Shown here piece after piece: positions 8,393 through 20,300 of a stretch of DNA of 64,000 bases. Source of the stretch: Rhynchopus sp. YZ270_cl-10 (Eukaryota; Euglenozoa; Diplonemea; Diplonemida; Diplonemidae); contig OZ037892.1 in assembly GCA_964035575.1 (NCBI GenBank), forward strand, positions 868,001 to 932,000. The letters run 5' to 3'. Positions within the stretch are counted from its first letter, which is position 1, and each line of letters opens with the position of its first letter. The translations under genes were made by a program, and so were the position numbers. A model generated the notes under the pieces. That model ran no database searches. It was given only the letters and a program-made list of their open reading frames with translations, and was not told the DNA's origin.

Positions 8393-10975
8393 ATGCTTGC
8401 CCGACGCGAGAAGTTCTCCTGCGCACCTGAGCCTCGCGACAACAGTCTTGAACCGAGCATGAGCCCCCCCGCCACTACAACTGCCAACTCGATAGTACCT
8501 TCTCGAGACCAACTCAGCGAACCACGTGACCCCAAAGACGCAAGAGACTGGAGGCGGATCACCGTAGAACGACCACCCCTCGGGAACTTCCCTAATGTCG
8601 ATATGCAGGGCTGGGGGTTGAAGCTGTCGAGCTCTGTTATGTCTCCGTGGGACAAACGGTGGTTCATCTTTGTGGGCAACTTTATATGCTACTTTCGTTC
8701 GCAGGACCCTACAGCACGATGTTCAGGGTGCTACTACATGCCGGGAATGGTCGTCGAACGGCTGGCAGAAATACCAAACCACCCCTCCGCCCCGGTCCAC
8801 TTCAACTCCTATAAGGAGAACTGTGTTCTCTTCCGTCCGGTCGTTCCCCGCAAACCTGGCTCCGACTATCGCGACCTGATTCTCTCCCTCCCCGACGAAA
8901 TCCAACTCCAACGCTGGGAGGCCTACGTCTCTGCGCTAAGCAAAGGCCGCCGCCCTACCTCCGTTGGCAGCTCCTACTCCGTCCATTCCAACACCTCCCC
9001 TATAGGATCCCCCCCAAGCGTCGATCTCGGAGGCTGTACTAACCTTGGGTCTTCAATCGGCAGCCTCAACCTCGGCGGGAGCGGGACCAGATCCGGATAC
9101 AGCAGCCCCGTCAGCCCTCCGAATCTAGGATCACCCACGATCTTGGGGAGCCCTTCCTATAGTAGCGGCAGCCCAGCGGTACCTCCTGGTGCAGTGAAGG
9201 TGCAGTTGGGTGGGTCAGCGAAGGGGCATATGCCGCCGCAGTATCAAGCAATGTTGAAGTACAGTGGGATCACGCAGGAGGAAGCGGCGAACAACTCTGC
9301 TGCTGTTGTGTCGGTGTTCAATTTTGCACAGCAGAGACAACAAGGGTTGGCGCAGCCTCCAGAGCCCACAACACTGCACGACTGTCTCGGAGGGACCAGA
9401 CAGACCAAAGAGCGATACACTCTCGCAGAGCTTGCGTCCCCAGAAGACGCGTTGGTGGTGCACAAAGGCATAGTGAAGCTGGACAGTGGGTCGCAAGGTG
9501 AAGTCTACAAAGCGGTGCGTGCTGCAGACGGTGTCCCCGTCGCACTCAAAAAGATCTTCATGAAGAACGAAGCAAAAGAGCTCCCCGCATTAGAGAATGA
9601 GATCTCGATGATGTACACAAGCAAGCATAAGAACATTGTGAACTTCTATTCGGCGCATCGGAAGGAGGGAGTATGTATTCATTCTTTTCTCAAATTTTTG
9701 ATATTTTGTCATGACAGTGTCATTTTTTTTTCAATTTTCTTCAAACGTTTGAATTAAAACGATTAAAACGAAACACAATACAGGAAAAATTTCTGTACAT
9801 TGCGATGGAGCTGATGACCGGTGGGAAGCTGACGGACGTGCTGGACAACAACCCTGCAGCGTTCAGCGAGGAGCAGCTGGCGTACATCTGCAAGAACGTG
9901 CTAGAGGGCTTGGCGTACCTGCACGGGAAGGGGCGCATGCACCGTGACATCAAATCTGACAACATCCTCCTGGGAAGTGACGGCGAGATCAAGCTTGGTG
10001 ACTTCGGCTTCTGCGCTTCCCTTGCGGAGGGCGAGAACCAAAAGCGTCAAACTGTCGTGGGCACACCATACTGGATGGCACCCGAAGTTATCACTGGAGA
10101 GCCATACGACTGCAAGGTATGCACTTTATTTTTTGGCCAATTTTTGATCAATCATTCAATTCAAGTTTTCACGCGCTTTCCTTGTTTATTTTGAATATCT
10201 ATCTAAAAAAGGAAGAGTTTTATTTTCCCCCAATATTTTTCTCATGGAGTGTCAGGGCGTCCCAGAAGCGTTCTTTTTTATATCAACTTCACTTTTCTTT
10301 TTACGGTCGCGATGCATCGCCTCAACACTGCACCGTCAAAGCCCCTTTCAGTCTGCTTTCGTGCTAAGCAATATTTACTTCACCACACCCCCAATCAGGC
10401 TGATGTTTGGAGTATGGGCATTCTTGCGCTAGAGCTGTGCGACGGCGAGCCGCCACTGATGGCCGAGCCACCCATGCGTGCGCTGTACATTATCGTCACA
10501 CAGCCGTCACCAACGGTATGCCTTTCGCCCCTCTTCATTGTCCTCAGTTTTTAGGTTTTTAGGTTCGTGCTGAATATTTTGTCGATTCCTCAACCCAATT
10601 GCAAAATATCCCTTTTCCAAACCCCTCCTCTTTCATCCCATTCTTTTTTTTCCACAGATGAAATCCCCCGAGAAATGGTCGGATAGTTGCAAGGACTTCA
10701 TCTCCAGCATGCTGCAGAAGGACCCAGAAGAGCGACCTGGTGCGGCGCAGCTTCTGAAACACCCCTTCCTGGCAAAGGTATGGCGATTCATAAGAGATTT
10801 CTTTGATGATCTGCATCTATACCTATACCCTTTGAAAATTCATTTGGCCTTCGGGCGACTTTGTACAAGAACCCCGTCCTCGGACAGGGTGATTTGTCGA
10901 AACTACAACATATTTCTTCCCCTTCAGGCATGCAGCGGGGACTTTCTTCATGGTGCCTCAGCTTCGCTGTTGTGA
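8393..10975 (+). CDS. PH domain + PAK/Ste20-type protein kinase, five exons, 631 aa
   Basis: Exons are 8393-9670, 9784-10116, 10399-10515, 10658-10777 and 10928-10975. All four introns start GTATG and end CAG, and joining them keeps frame through the kinase domain. Residues ~72-183 read as a PH domain (GWGLKL...KRWFIF, terminal RWEAYVSAL). Residues 190-260 are a Ser/Gly/Pro linker. Residues ~278-312 resemble the C-terminal half of a p21-binding domain, but the ISxPxxFxHxxH core is not evident. The kinase domain spans ~343-616: Gly-loop DSGSQGEV (364-371), Lys386, HRDIKSDN with Asp481, DFG (499-501) and GTPYWMAPEV (519-528), the Ste20 signature. PH+PAK architecture is known from fungal Cla4 and amoebozoan kinases, which act below Rho/Rac GTPases at membranes and on the actin cytoskeleton. 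The catalytic residues are intact, so it should be active; loss of small-GTPase binding is a possibility, not shown. Confidence 0.92.
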
Positions 10976-11123
10976 GGATAGCAGAATGGATGAGGAGGGA
11001 TCTATCGTACACTACCCGGGTAGTGAGCAGTCAGTGGTTCAGTGGCGCTCTTTGTTCATGGTCCGGAGAAGACTGTTAACAGAGGGGAGGGGTCGGCAGA
11101 TGGGGTTATTAGACACGGTATGG

Positions 11124-11183
11124 TCGCGATCGCGCGCCATGAGACCGCGATCGCGCGCGATCTGGGGAAAATCGCGATCGCGC
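11124..11183. repeat. Three TCGCGATCGCGC motifs in 60 bp
   Basis: The 12-mer TCGCGATCGCGC or its near-copy occurs three times with spacers of about 12-14 bp. Each contains the palindrome GCGATCGC. This is sharply GC-rich in AT-rich surroundings. Function unknown. Confidence 0.6.
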
Positions 11184-11872
11184 AAAAAACAAAATTTAGA
11201 GCAACAGGTGCGTTTTTCAGAAAGCAAAGGTGTGCATAGGTCCTCAGAGTGTGCAGCATTTTTTTGTGGAAATGTGTATGTGTTTGATAACTAAAAAATA
11301 GGAGGGTAAATTCTTGCGCAGAATATGGCCTCAAAATGTGTGTGTGTGTGTCCCCAGCGCGTGTCTTTGCGTTGTGGAGTAGTGTATTTTTTTTTGTTTT
11401 ATCTCAGATTTTTTGCGCAAAATAAAAAGAAAACGAGAGGCATCTGCTAACAAAACATGAAGGATTTTTTTTTCGCAACAGCTAACAAAAAAACCTATCT
11501 TACTTAAGGGGTATGATGAGGGGGTTTCCCCCTCGCTGGTCCCCCGCAATCAAATGAGTGGAGGAGCGTGAGGAGTGTGGGAGGATTCAATGCAATTGGA
11601 GGAAGTAACGGGAGTTGCAGATCATCTTTCATTTTGGTGGCCGATTGTTTTCAGATTAGCAAAGGAAAAAAAAAAATCTCTGTTGTTATTGAACAGCAGG
11701 GAGGGTAGTGTGGGGGTGGGGGGAGTGGGTTGTAGCAACACAGTAGGGTCATGCTTTAAGTTAAATACTTCGAAAATACGGTTTTTTGTTTTTCTTTTTT
11801 CTTTTTTTTTTTGTACAGAACCAATAAGGCCTTGGCTTGATATTGACATTTTGCGGTGTTTTGTTGTGTTTT

Positions 11873-11921
11873 CATCCGGATGGCTTGCATCGTACAGTGG
11901 GTCAGTCGGTTAATAACTATT
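11873..11921 (+). repeat. Module D, 3'-diverged copy
   Basis: CATCCGGATGGCTTGCATCG, then a GTGGGTCAGTCGG segment as in other D copies; the closing TGCCTGCATC arm is lost. Confidence 0.5.
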
Positions 11922-11994
11922 CTTTTTGCACCCTCTTCTGCATTCTTATTGTTTCGTAAAGAAAAGAATGTGAAATAACCATTCTTTGTTTTCA

Positions 11995-12029
11995 GTGCCT
12001 GCGTCCAATGAACGGCGAGTCATTTGCAC
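11995..12029 (+). repeat. Hairpin module E
   Basis: GTGCCTGCGTCC at the left and TTTGCAC at the right give the outer GTGC/GCAC stem. CAG precedes it and a CTTTCAA trailer follows. Confidence 0.45.
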
Positions 12030-12300
12030 TTTCAACTCCAGAGGTACAGAGCTACAGTAGGTGTCGGTTTTTTGTGGTTGCAATGTTCAGTTTTGTCAAT
12101 TCCTTTTAATATCAAAAAAAGCAAACGCCAAAAGACAACTAGAGACAGAGCCCCAACGACAACGTGGTTGCAACCCGTTATCTCTACCCCTAATGCAATC
12201 CTGCGAGCCCCCTTCTCCCGCACCCCTCTTCTCACTTACTCGCCTATTTTCGGGAACGCAGTTCGGGGGGTTCAGTTCATGGTTCAGAAAAAAGTGGTTG

Positions 12301-12381
12301 ACATGGTTGGGGTCCACCCCTCGGTACACCCGGTCATGTACCAAAGGTACTGTTCACGAGAGGGCTTTTGTATTTCAAGTC
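12301..12381 (+). repeat. Module C, copy 3
   Basis: It starts at ATGGTTGGGGTCCACCCC, includes GTACC/GGTAC and TTCACGAGAGGGC, and ends TTGTATTTCAAGTC, followed by a T run. It is slightly shorter than copy 2. Confidence 0.65.
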
Positions 12382-12450
12382 AATTTTTTTTTTTTTTTGA
12401 AAGTGACTAAACAACAAGAGAGTCCCTGAATAAACCAAAGGATAATCTAA

Positions 12451-12482
12451 TCAGACTAAGCAACGAGAGGCTTAGGGTCATC
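12451..12482 (+). repeat. Hairpin module B
   Basis: The inner stem TAAGC/GCTTA and loop AACGAGAG are exact. The 5' outer arm reads CAGAC rather than GATGAC, so the outer stem is broken. A worn B-like sequence (GTGACTAAACAACAAGAGAG) lies at 12403-12422. Confidence 0.55.
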
Positions 12483-12831
12483 TCCTGACTTTTTCTCTTT
12501 TTTTTTTTTTTTTGGCAATACTATGGAAAGCCGTTTTTATGACTTTCTGGTCAACATGTTACTCAACCCTCCACCCAACACCCCTCCCTTTTTAAGCGTT
12601 TAAATACCCATTAAAACCCCCTTTTTTTTGAGCGCGCCATGTTACCCAGAATTTTTTTTTTGTTTGGGTTCCTTTTCCCTAACCTTCCGTGTCTATTTAG
12701 GGTAGGTACCTTTGTGTATTTTGTTTTTTTGGCCTTCCGCCCCCCAAGAGTTTGAAAATGTTATTTTGATTACACCATTATGTTACCACATGATTTGCCC
12801 CCCCCTCGCTTTTTGATTGACTTTTTAAAAA

Positions 12832-12863
12832 GATGCTTGCGTCCCAGCGTTTGCACTATCATC
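12832..12863 (+). repeat. Hairpin module E with GATG/CATC ends
   Basis: GATGCTTGCGTCCCAGC ... GTTTGCACTATCATC joins the E core (GCGTC, TTTGCAC) with the GATG/CATC closing pair seen in A and B. This links the families. Confidence 0.5.
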
Positions 12864-13168
12864 TCACCTTTTCCCTACCCACGTTTTATTGATAAAATCA
12901 TGAATCCTAGAAAAAAAAATTCAGCGCAAAAACCAAAAAAAAAAAATTAATACGAGATTTCTTTGGGTTGAGGATGAACTGCATCCTATACCTTTGAAAT
13001 TCATTAAGCCTTCGGGCGACTTTGTTTGTACAGAACCTATCCTCAGACAGATGATGGTCGAAACTACAAAGGTTACAGCGCTTTCCTTGAGGTGATATTT
13101 CCGGAACGCACAACGGGAGAGTGTCAATATAAATGTCAAGCCTTCAGATCTTTGAAACACAAAGAAGA

Positions 13169-13219
13169 CAGTGGAGATTGCACAAAACTGTGGCAACGCA
13201 ACCCGAGGCAACTACACTG
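13169..13219 (+). repeat. Hairpin module G with A-tail
   Basis: CAGTG pairs with CACTG and TTGC with GCAA. The hairpin is followed by CTCCAACAATTTATC and a run of about 21 A. The tail suggests retroposition or a processed RNA. Confidence 0.65.
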
Positions 13220-13498
13220 CTCCAACAATTTATCAAAAAAAAAAAAAAAAAAAAAAAACTCCTTCCAAACCTTGCGTCAAACAGAATGGACTGCCCTTTT
13301 CTGGATCGCGCGTCAAAAAAAAAATATATACGAACAAACAACATTCACTATCTTTCCCAGAACGCTATCAGAGATCAGTTGTCCCCCCCCCTCACCCCAC
13401 ACCACACCACCCGCAAATGATGATCATTTGCTCGAGAATTTTTTTTATGTCTCAACCCAGCCTCCCTTCCTATAGATGCTACGCACAGCGTATTCATC

Positions 13499-13631
13499 TT
13501 ATAACATAGATGGAACGCCCATGTGGGCAGCTGCTAATATGGGCACCCCAAAAAACAGGATATGGGCAATATGGGCGCCCATATTGCCCATATTTTTTGG
13601 TGCCCATATGGGCGTTCCATCTATGTTATAA
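13499..13631. mobile_element. 133-bp palindromic foldback built of ATGGGC words
   Basis: The ends are TTATAACATAG and CTATGTTATAA, continuing inward as ATGGAACGCCCAT. The centre holds a perfect 32-bp palindrome at 13561-13592 (TATGGGCAATATGGGC and its mirror). ATGGGC/GCCCAT words fill the arms. No coding capacity; the target site is uncertain, possibly TA- or TTATAA-based. Confidence 0.65.
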
Positions 13632-13645
13632 ACTCTTTTTCCTTT

Positions 13646-13680
13646 AAGGTGAATTGAAGTACACGAGGCTTAGGTTCATA
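13646..13680 (+). repeat. Hairpin module B, diverged
   Basis: AAGGTGAATTGAAGTACACGAG then GCTTAGGTTCAT retains the loop word ACGAG and the 3' arm. The 5' inner arm is altered. Confidence 0.4.
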
Positions 13681-13796
13681 AAATGCACTTTGTTGTGTTC
13701 AGCGTTACATGAAATGTTTATTATACCTTAAGCAACGACCAGATTCATCGCAGCATTTCTCTCTCTCTCTCTCTCTTTTGTCTTCCAGTTTTTTTA

Positions 13797-13828
13797 GATG
13801 ACTAAGCAACGAGAGCCTTAGTATCATC
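13797..13828 (+). repeat. Hairpin module B with altered loop closing
   Basis: GATGA/TCATC and CTAAG/CTTAG are kept although the 3' arm reads AGCCTTAGTATCATC. The two-base bulge is TA instead of GG or GT, so bulge position is conserved and bulge sequence is not. Confidence 0.6.
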
Positions 13829-14050
13829 TTATAAACCTTTCTTTTTCTTTTTGTGTCGACTCTTCCGTTGAGCAGGAATCCTGGTATTATCTGCAAGAAG
13901 AGCAAAAAAAAAAAAAAGGGGGTCCGTTTAGTTGTCAAATGTGTATGCATCTGAGGCACAATAATTATTCACTTTTCTCCCAACTTTTTTTATAGTTAGA
14001 ATTCTGTTCGTTGTATGGGAGGATGTACAGCTTAGTTGGTATGGGAGGAT

Positions 14051-14156
14051 TACTGTACCGGGAACATATACTGACCGTAAAAAAGGTCAAACTCGTCCAA
14101 AAAATCCGGAAAAGGTCAAACATTTTTACGGTCAGTTTAGGTTACCGATACGGTAT
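14051..14156 (-). mobile_element. I-family hairpin element (TTTGACCTTTTC core), copy 1
   Basis: CTGACCGTAAAA (14071-14082) and TTTTACGGTCAG (14124-14135) are arms around two AAGGTCAAA words. On the minus strand it carries the same core (TTTGACCTTTTC, GGATTTTTT, GTTTGACCTTTTTTACGG) as 49441-49546 and 51586-51688. The outer arms TACTGTACCG / CGATACGGTA are imperfect. Confidence 0.6.
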
Positions 14157-14940
14157 GCCATTATCTCTTGGTGTCTGCAATGTACACTCCGATTGATGAG
14201 AAAAAAAGGGGAGGAAAAGCGATAAAACATCGCAAAAAGGAAAACATAGTGAAATTCAACATAGTCCACCTGATTTTGCTTTGAAATTGGGTGGAGTTTG
14301 GTGGTCATAATGAACACCTCTCCTCGTCTTTTGTTTAGTTGGTATGCTACCTACATCAAATACGCAATGATGGTAATTTTTAAAACCCAAACCACCATCA
14401 AACTTCACCAAAAAATTTCAAAAAAAAAATCGGATATATTCAAAAAAAAACCCCATCCCTTCAATCAAGTCTGCACTGCGCGCTTCACTTCTTATGCTCT
14501 CTGAACCCCCCCCTTTCCCCTCTCCGTTCCGGTTCTGTGTGGTATGGGCATTCTGTGTATATCACTTCTCCCTCCCCCTTTCCCTGCTACAATGAAATAC
14601 AATGCAAAACAGAGTAGCAAAAACAACAACAAATACAAAAAACAAACAAACTTTCAAAACCCCCCCTCCCTGCTTTAAGACGTAGTCACTGCCTAAAAGA
14701 AAACGAAAAAAAAAAAAAAAAACGGCGGTACTTTCTCGGACACTTCACCACGCCATCATGAAGCGCAGTGCAAGATACAGACAGAGCTTTAGAATCTGTC
14801 GCAAGAAATATCAAAAATCATAAACTTTCGCCGCCTTATGCACGGCAAAGGGCCCCTGGTGAGGCGTGCAACAACGATCACCTGAAAAACACTATATTCC
14901 ACCCTACTTCTCTTTTCTCTTCTTATTTTTATGGTGTGTT

Positions 14941-15038
14941 CCACCTGATTTTTACCCCGCGTATAGGCGCGTAAAGGCTGGGAAAAATGGGTGGGGTTTG
15001 GCCTGTACGGGCCTATACGCGGGGTAAAAATCAGGTGG
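14941..15038. mobile_element. MITE-like hairpin, CACCTGATTTTTACC family, copy 3
   Basis: A 98-bp element with arms CCACCTGATTTTTACCCC / GGGGTAAAAATCAGGTGG continuing into GCGTATAGGC. The flanks GTGTT and GTGTA match at 4 of 5 positions. The middle (about 14976-15000) is unlike the other copies. Confidence 0.8.
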
Positions 15039-15739
15039 GTGTAATGCACAACAAAAAAAAGGGTTAATCCTTTCCTACTCAGAAGCGTTGTTAACAAGCG
15101 ACTTTTCTGTGAAGGTTTTTTTTCTCTTTCATGGACAGGTGACCTCAGCGCTCATCTTACCAAAAAGCTTTACTTTGTATTAACCCCTACAGAACCCGGT
15201 TCCGCGGTTCAGTAGTATTTTTTTTTTTTTTTTTGAGTGGGAAGTATGCTCCTGCTGTGTTTTAGAATTTCAATAATGCAGGCATGAAAATATCTGTGCT
15301 CGAAAAATAGAAGTGTAAAGATCAACTATGTCGTAAAGCTTCTTTTTTTTTTATTTTTATTTTTGAGAAATCTGTGGTTAGTGTACATTTAGGCATTATT
15401 TTTATGATGGGTAACTAAGCGATGCTAAGTGATCATTTTAGCGAAAATTTTCTTCCCCCCATTCTTCCTCCCTCCCCCTTTTTTTTGTCATTCGTCTTTC
15501 AATACTTATGGGTTTCAAAAAGGTCAGTTCTGTTCAGAAAAAAAAACACAAAAACAAAAACAAACAAAAATAGTGGTCGTCTGTAGGTGTCCTAGCCCCT
15601 TTGGGTAACATTCAGTGGGTCAGAATTCATTTCTTTTTTGGGGGGTGATTTTTTTTTGTCAATACAAAAAAGCAAAAAAAATGTGACGGGAAATAAAAAA
15701 AAAAATAGAACTTTAGTTGGGTAGAACCGTATCATTTCC

Positions 15740-15788
15740 AGTGGAGATTTGCACAAAACTGTGGCAACACAACCGAGGCAACTACACT
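15740..15788 (+). repeat. Hairpin module G
   Basis: AGTG/CACT outer pairing with TTGC/GCAA inside, then ACTCCCAACAATTTATCATC; no long A-tail in this copy. Confidence 0.6.
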
Positions 15789-15998
15789 ACTCCCAACAAT
15801 TTATCATCATTTCCAGCATTTTTTTTGTCTCTTTTTTATTCCTTCATTTTGTATTTTATTTTGTTTTTGTTTTTTTTGGAGCCGGAATCAATTCAGTGTA
15901 AATACTGTGGCTTTTAAAAAAAATTTTTTTGCACCGCTGCCAAAAATACATGGTACGGTATGCTCGAACTTAGGACGCGTTTTTTTGTATGCAAAGGT

Positions 15999-16034
15999 GA
16001 CTCAGTACTGAAGAAGCTTGCAAATCATCCTTAC
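15999..16034 (+). repeat. Module B-like, diverged
   Basis: GGTGACTCAGTACTGAAGAAGCTTG ... AAATCATCCTTAC keeps the GGTGACT start and the TCATC end; similar short forms occur at 15138-15161 and 16213-16242. Confidence 0.35.
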
Positions 16035-16745
16035 TCCACAGGACGGTAGAGCAAATGACGTGACGTGTGGTTTTCACAGTTGGTTTACAGTTCGTCTATA
16101 TGGTTTGAGTTGCCGCTTCTCTCAGATGTGTGTATTTTGTGTGAAAGTGTTTTTCCTACCAAGTTTTTTTTTGTCTGAAATTTCCCTTGAATTTATCTGT
16201 CATTTTTGTTAAGGTGACTCAGTGCTGCTGTTTATCTTACAAAAAAAAAGTATTTTTTTTTTTTGTTGGGGGCGGATCGCTCCGGAAATGCAACAAAAAG
16301 CGCGATTTTGGGTGGCGAAAACCCACCAAAAAAATATGTGCACGAAAAGTTAAAAAGTGAGTCCAAAAAAACGCTCAAAAAACCCCCAAAAAACAGTGAT
16401 AGTCCCATGATTAATACACCTGATTGGGTGCACTGTGAGATTATTAGACAGAAAATCGCGTTCTATTTCCCCACACTCCCCAACGAATTCTTCGAACCTG
16501 CGAACCCACAGAGAGAAGGGCAAAAAAAAAATAATGAAAGAAAATAAAGAAAAAGTGGAGGTGTTACGGACACACACACACACGAAAGGTGAGGGGATAC
16601 CCTGTTAGAGGAGGAACCATACCGGCCCCCAACCCCCCCCAACCATACCATTTTTTTTTCTCTCTCTCTCCCACTCGCCCTATCCAGCCCCTGTTCCTTT
16701 CATCTGACTGAGAAGATGCGATCGGTGTTCTTCAGAGTGAAACCA

Positions 16746-16828
16746 CGAAATGGATGTAAGACTGTATGGTTGGGTATCCACCCCGGTTCACTTGGTAATG
16801 TACCAAAATGGTCAATTTCAAATCAAAC
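16746..16828 (+). repeat. Module C, 3'-diverged copy 4
   Basis: CGAAATGGATGTAAGACTG ... TATCCACCCCGGTTCAC ... GTACCAAAATGG matches the 5' two thirds of copy 2; the ACGAGAG section is lost. Confidence 0.55.
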
Positions 16829-17160
16829 TTCTTCTCTTTAATTAACACCCATCTACAGGGAGGCCGCCGACACCACCTCCCATACACATATTACCCCCAA
16901 CCCCCACAACGCACCCCACGCAAAATAAATAAATAAACCAATGCGTTCAGAACTCTGCATGCTGATGCTGTGTGTTGGAGGGGGTTTTGCGGCGGACTGT
17001 GCGGTATGGCTAACACCCCTGTTCTCTTCTCCTCCCCCCACCTTTAACAAAAAAGCTTTCAATAGTGAGTCCATTCACTCATCCTCTTTGGAGAAAATCT
17101 TTGTTTTTTTTTTCGGTCTCTTTTCCGTTACGTCACAATAAAGTAACCATTTTTTTTTTC

Positions 17161-17360
17161 NNNNNNNNNNNNNNNNNNNNNNNNNNNNNNNNNNNNNNNN
17201 NNNNNNNNNNNNNNNNNNNNNNNNNNNNNNNNNNNNNNNNNNNNNNNNNNNNNNNNNNNNNNNNNNNNNNNNNNNNNNNNNNNNNNNNNNNNNNNNNNNN
17301 NNNNNNNNNNNNNNNNNNNNNNNNNNNNNNNNNNNNNNNNNNNNNNNNNNNNNNNNNNNN
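17161..17360. other. Assembly gap (200 N)
   Basis: A run of 200 N sits directly against the first visible satellite unit. The round length suggests an arbitrary placeholder, so the left end and total size of the satellite are unknown. Confidence 0.98.
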
Positions 17361-20300
17361 TGGATTTTTGCCTGTATTTTACTAGGGATTTTCCCTTAGT
17401 AAAATACAGGGGAATTATCTAACACCTCGTCTCCGAGTTTTTGTCCGAGAATGCGATTACTAATTAGTTACTCCACTAATTAAATCGAGCAAAAATATGG
17501 TGAACTCAGCGGAGCCCGGTTTTAAAAGTGCCAAAAACGACCTTTTCGTTTTGACGCGTTGTGAGTTCCTCAATGCAATTTTGAAGGGTAAAAAATTCGG
17601 GTTTTCTAAGCACATGCAGTGCTAAGTTAAAAAAAATCGCGAAAAAAAAATACAAAAATTTTGTGTTGGAAGCTCGGAACCCAGAAGACGTCCAATGGTG
17701 AAGTTTTTTTCTGGTTTCGTTGCACCCTGTATTTTTACTTAAAAATCAAGACAAAGTGATTTTTACCTGGATTTTTGCCTGTATTTTACTAGGGATTTTC
17801 CCTTAGTAAAATACAGGGGAATTATCTAACACCTCGTCCCGAGTTTTTGTCCGAGAATGCGATTACTAATTAGTTACTCCACTAATTAAATCGAGCAAAA
17901 ATATGGTGAACTCAGCGGAGCCCGGTTTTAAAAGTGCCAAAAACGACCTTTTCGTTTTGACGCGTTGTGAGTTCCTCAAATGCAATTTTGAAGGGTAAAA
18001 AATTCGGGTTTTCTAAGCACATGCAGTGCTAAGTTAAAAAAAAATCGCGAAAAAAAAATACAAAAATTTTGTGTTGGAAGCTCGGAACCCAGAAACGTCC
18101 AATGGTGAAGTTTTTTTCTGGTTTCGTTGCACCCTGTATTTTTACTTAAAAATCAAGACAAAGTGATTTTTACCTGGATTTTTGCCTGTATTTTACTAGG
18201 GATTTTCCCTTAGTAAAATACAGGGGAATTATCTAACACCTCGTCCCGAGTTTTTGTCCGAGAATGCGATTACTAATTAGTTACTCCACTAATTAAATCG
18301 AGCAAAAATATGGTGAACTCAGCGGAGCCCGGTTTTAAAAGTGCCAAAAACGACCTTTTCGTTTTGACGCGTTGTGAGTTCCTCAAATGCAATTTTGAAG
18401 GGTAAAAAATTCGGGTTTTCTAAGCACATGCAGTGCTAAGTTAAAAAAAATCGCGAAAAAAAATACAAAAATTTTGTGTTGGAAGCTCGGAACCCAGAAA
18501 CGTCCAATGGTGAAGTTTTTTTCTGGTTTCGTTGCACCCTGTATTTTTACTTAAAAATCAAGACAAAGTGATTTTTACCTGGATTTTTGCCTGTATTTTA
18601 CTAGGGATTTTCCCTTAGTAAAATACAGGGGAATTATCTAACACCTCGTCCCGAGTTTTTGTCCGAGAATGCGATTACTAATTAGTTACTCCACTAATTA
18701 AATCGAGCAAAAATATGGTGAACTCAGCGGAGCCCGGTTTTAAAAGTGCCAAAAACGACCTTTTCGTTTTGACGCGTTGTGAGTTCCTCAAATGCAATTT
18801 TGAAGGGTAAAAAATTCGGGTTTTCTAAGCACATGCAGTGCTAAGTTAAAAAAAATCGCGAAAAAAAAATACAAAAATTTTGTGTTGGAAGCTCGGAACC
18901 CAGAAACGTCCAATGGTGAAGTTTTTTTCTGGTTTCGTTGCACCCTGTATTTTTACTTAAAAATCAAGACAAAGTGATTTTTACCTGGATTTTTGCCTGT
19001 ATTTTACTAGGGATTTTCCCTTAGTAAAATACAGGGGAATTATCTAACACCTCGTCCCGAGTTTTTGTCCGAGAATGCGATTACTAATTAGTTACTCCAC
19101 TAATTAAATCGAGCAAAAATATGGTGAACTCAGCGGAGCCCGGTTTTAAAAGTGCCAAAAACGACCTTTTCGTTTTGACGCGTTGTGAGTTCCTCAAATG
19201 CAATTTTGAAGGGTAAAAAATTCGGGTTTTCTAAGCACATGCAGTGCTAAGTTAAAAAAAATCGCGAAAAAAAAAATACAAAAATTTTGTGTTGGAAGCT
19301 CGGAACCCAGAAACGTCCAATGGTGAAGTTTTTTTCTGGTTTCGTTGCACCTGTATTTTTACTTAAAAATCAAGACAAAGTGATTTTTACCTGGATTTTT
19401 GCCTGTATTTTACTAGGGATTTTCCCTTAGTAAAATACAGGGGAATTATCTAACACCTCGTCCCGAGTTTTTGTCCGAGAATGCGATTACTAATTAGTTA
19501 CTCCACTAATTAAATCGAGCAAAAATATGGTGAACTCAGCGGAGCCCGGTTTTAAAAGTGCCAAAAACGACCTTTTCGTTTTGACGCGTTGTGAGTTCCT
19601 CAAATGCAATTTTGAAGGGTAAAAAATTCGGGTTTTCTAAGCACATGCAGTGCTAAGTTAAAAAAAATCGCGAAAAAAAAATACAAAAATTTTGTGTTGG
19701 AAGCTCGGAACCCAGAAACGTCCAATGGTGAAGTTTTTTTCTGGTTTCGTTGCACCCTGTATTTTTACTTAAAAATCAAGACAAAGTGATTTTTACCTGG
19801 ATTTTTGCCTGTATTTTACTAGGGATTTTCCTTAGTAAAATACAGGGGAATTATCTAACACCTCGTCCCGAGTTTTTGTCCGAGAATGCGATTACTAATT
19901 AGTTACTCCACTAATTAAATCGAGCAAAAATATGGTGAACTCAGCGGAGCCCGGTTTTAAAAGTGCCAAAAACGACCTTTTCGTTTTGACGCGTTGTGAG
20001 TTCCTCAAATGCAATTTTGAAGGGTAAAAAATTCGGGTTTTCTAAGCACATGCAGTGCTAAGTTAAAAAAAATCGCGAAAAAAAAATACAAAAATTTTGT
20101 GTTGGAAGCTCGGAACCCAGAAACGTCCAATGGTGAAGTTTTTTTCTGGTTTCGTTGCACCCTGTATTTTTACTTAAAAATCAAGACAAAGTGATTTTTA
20201 CCTGGATTTTTGCCTGTATTTTACTAGGGATTTTCCCTTAGTAAAATACAGGGGAATTATCTAACACCTCGTCCCGAGTTTTTGTCCGAGAATGCGATTA

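Larger units (their letters stand above)
10976..17160. other. Spacer between the kinase gene and the assembly gap
   Basis: No host gene is recognised in 6.2 kb. It contains the GCGATCGC cluster (11124-11183), several hairpin modules, a 133-bp palindromic foldback (13499-13631), an I-family element (14051-14156) and a third CACCTG MITE (14941-15038). Long A, T and C runs dominate the rest. Confidence 0.65.

Noticed and set aside
11124-11183. Cyanobacterial HIP1 (GCGATCGC) as a sign of bacterial DNA
   Set aside because: Only one 60-bp cluster occurs, in a eukaryotic spacer with no bacterial gene nearby.
17065-17385. 106-codon frame across the gap
   Set aside because: Most of it is N; the frame is an effect of translating the gap.
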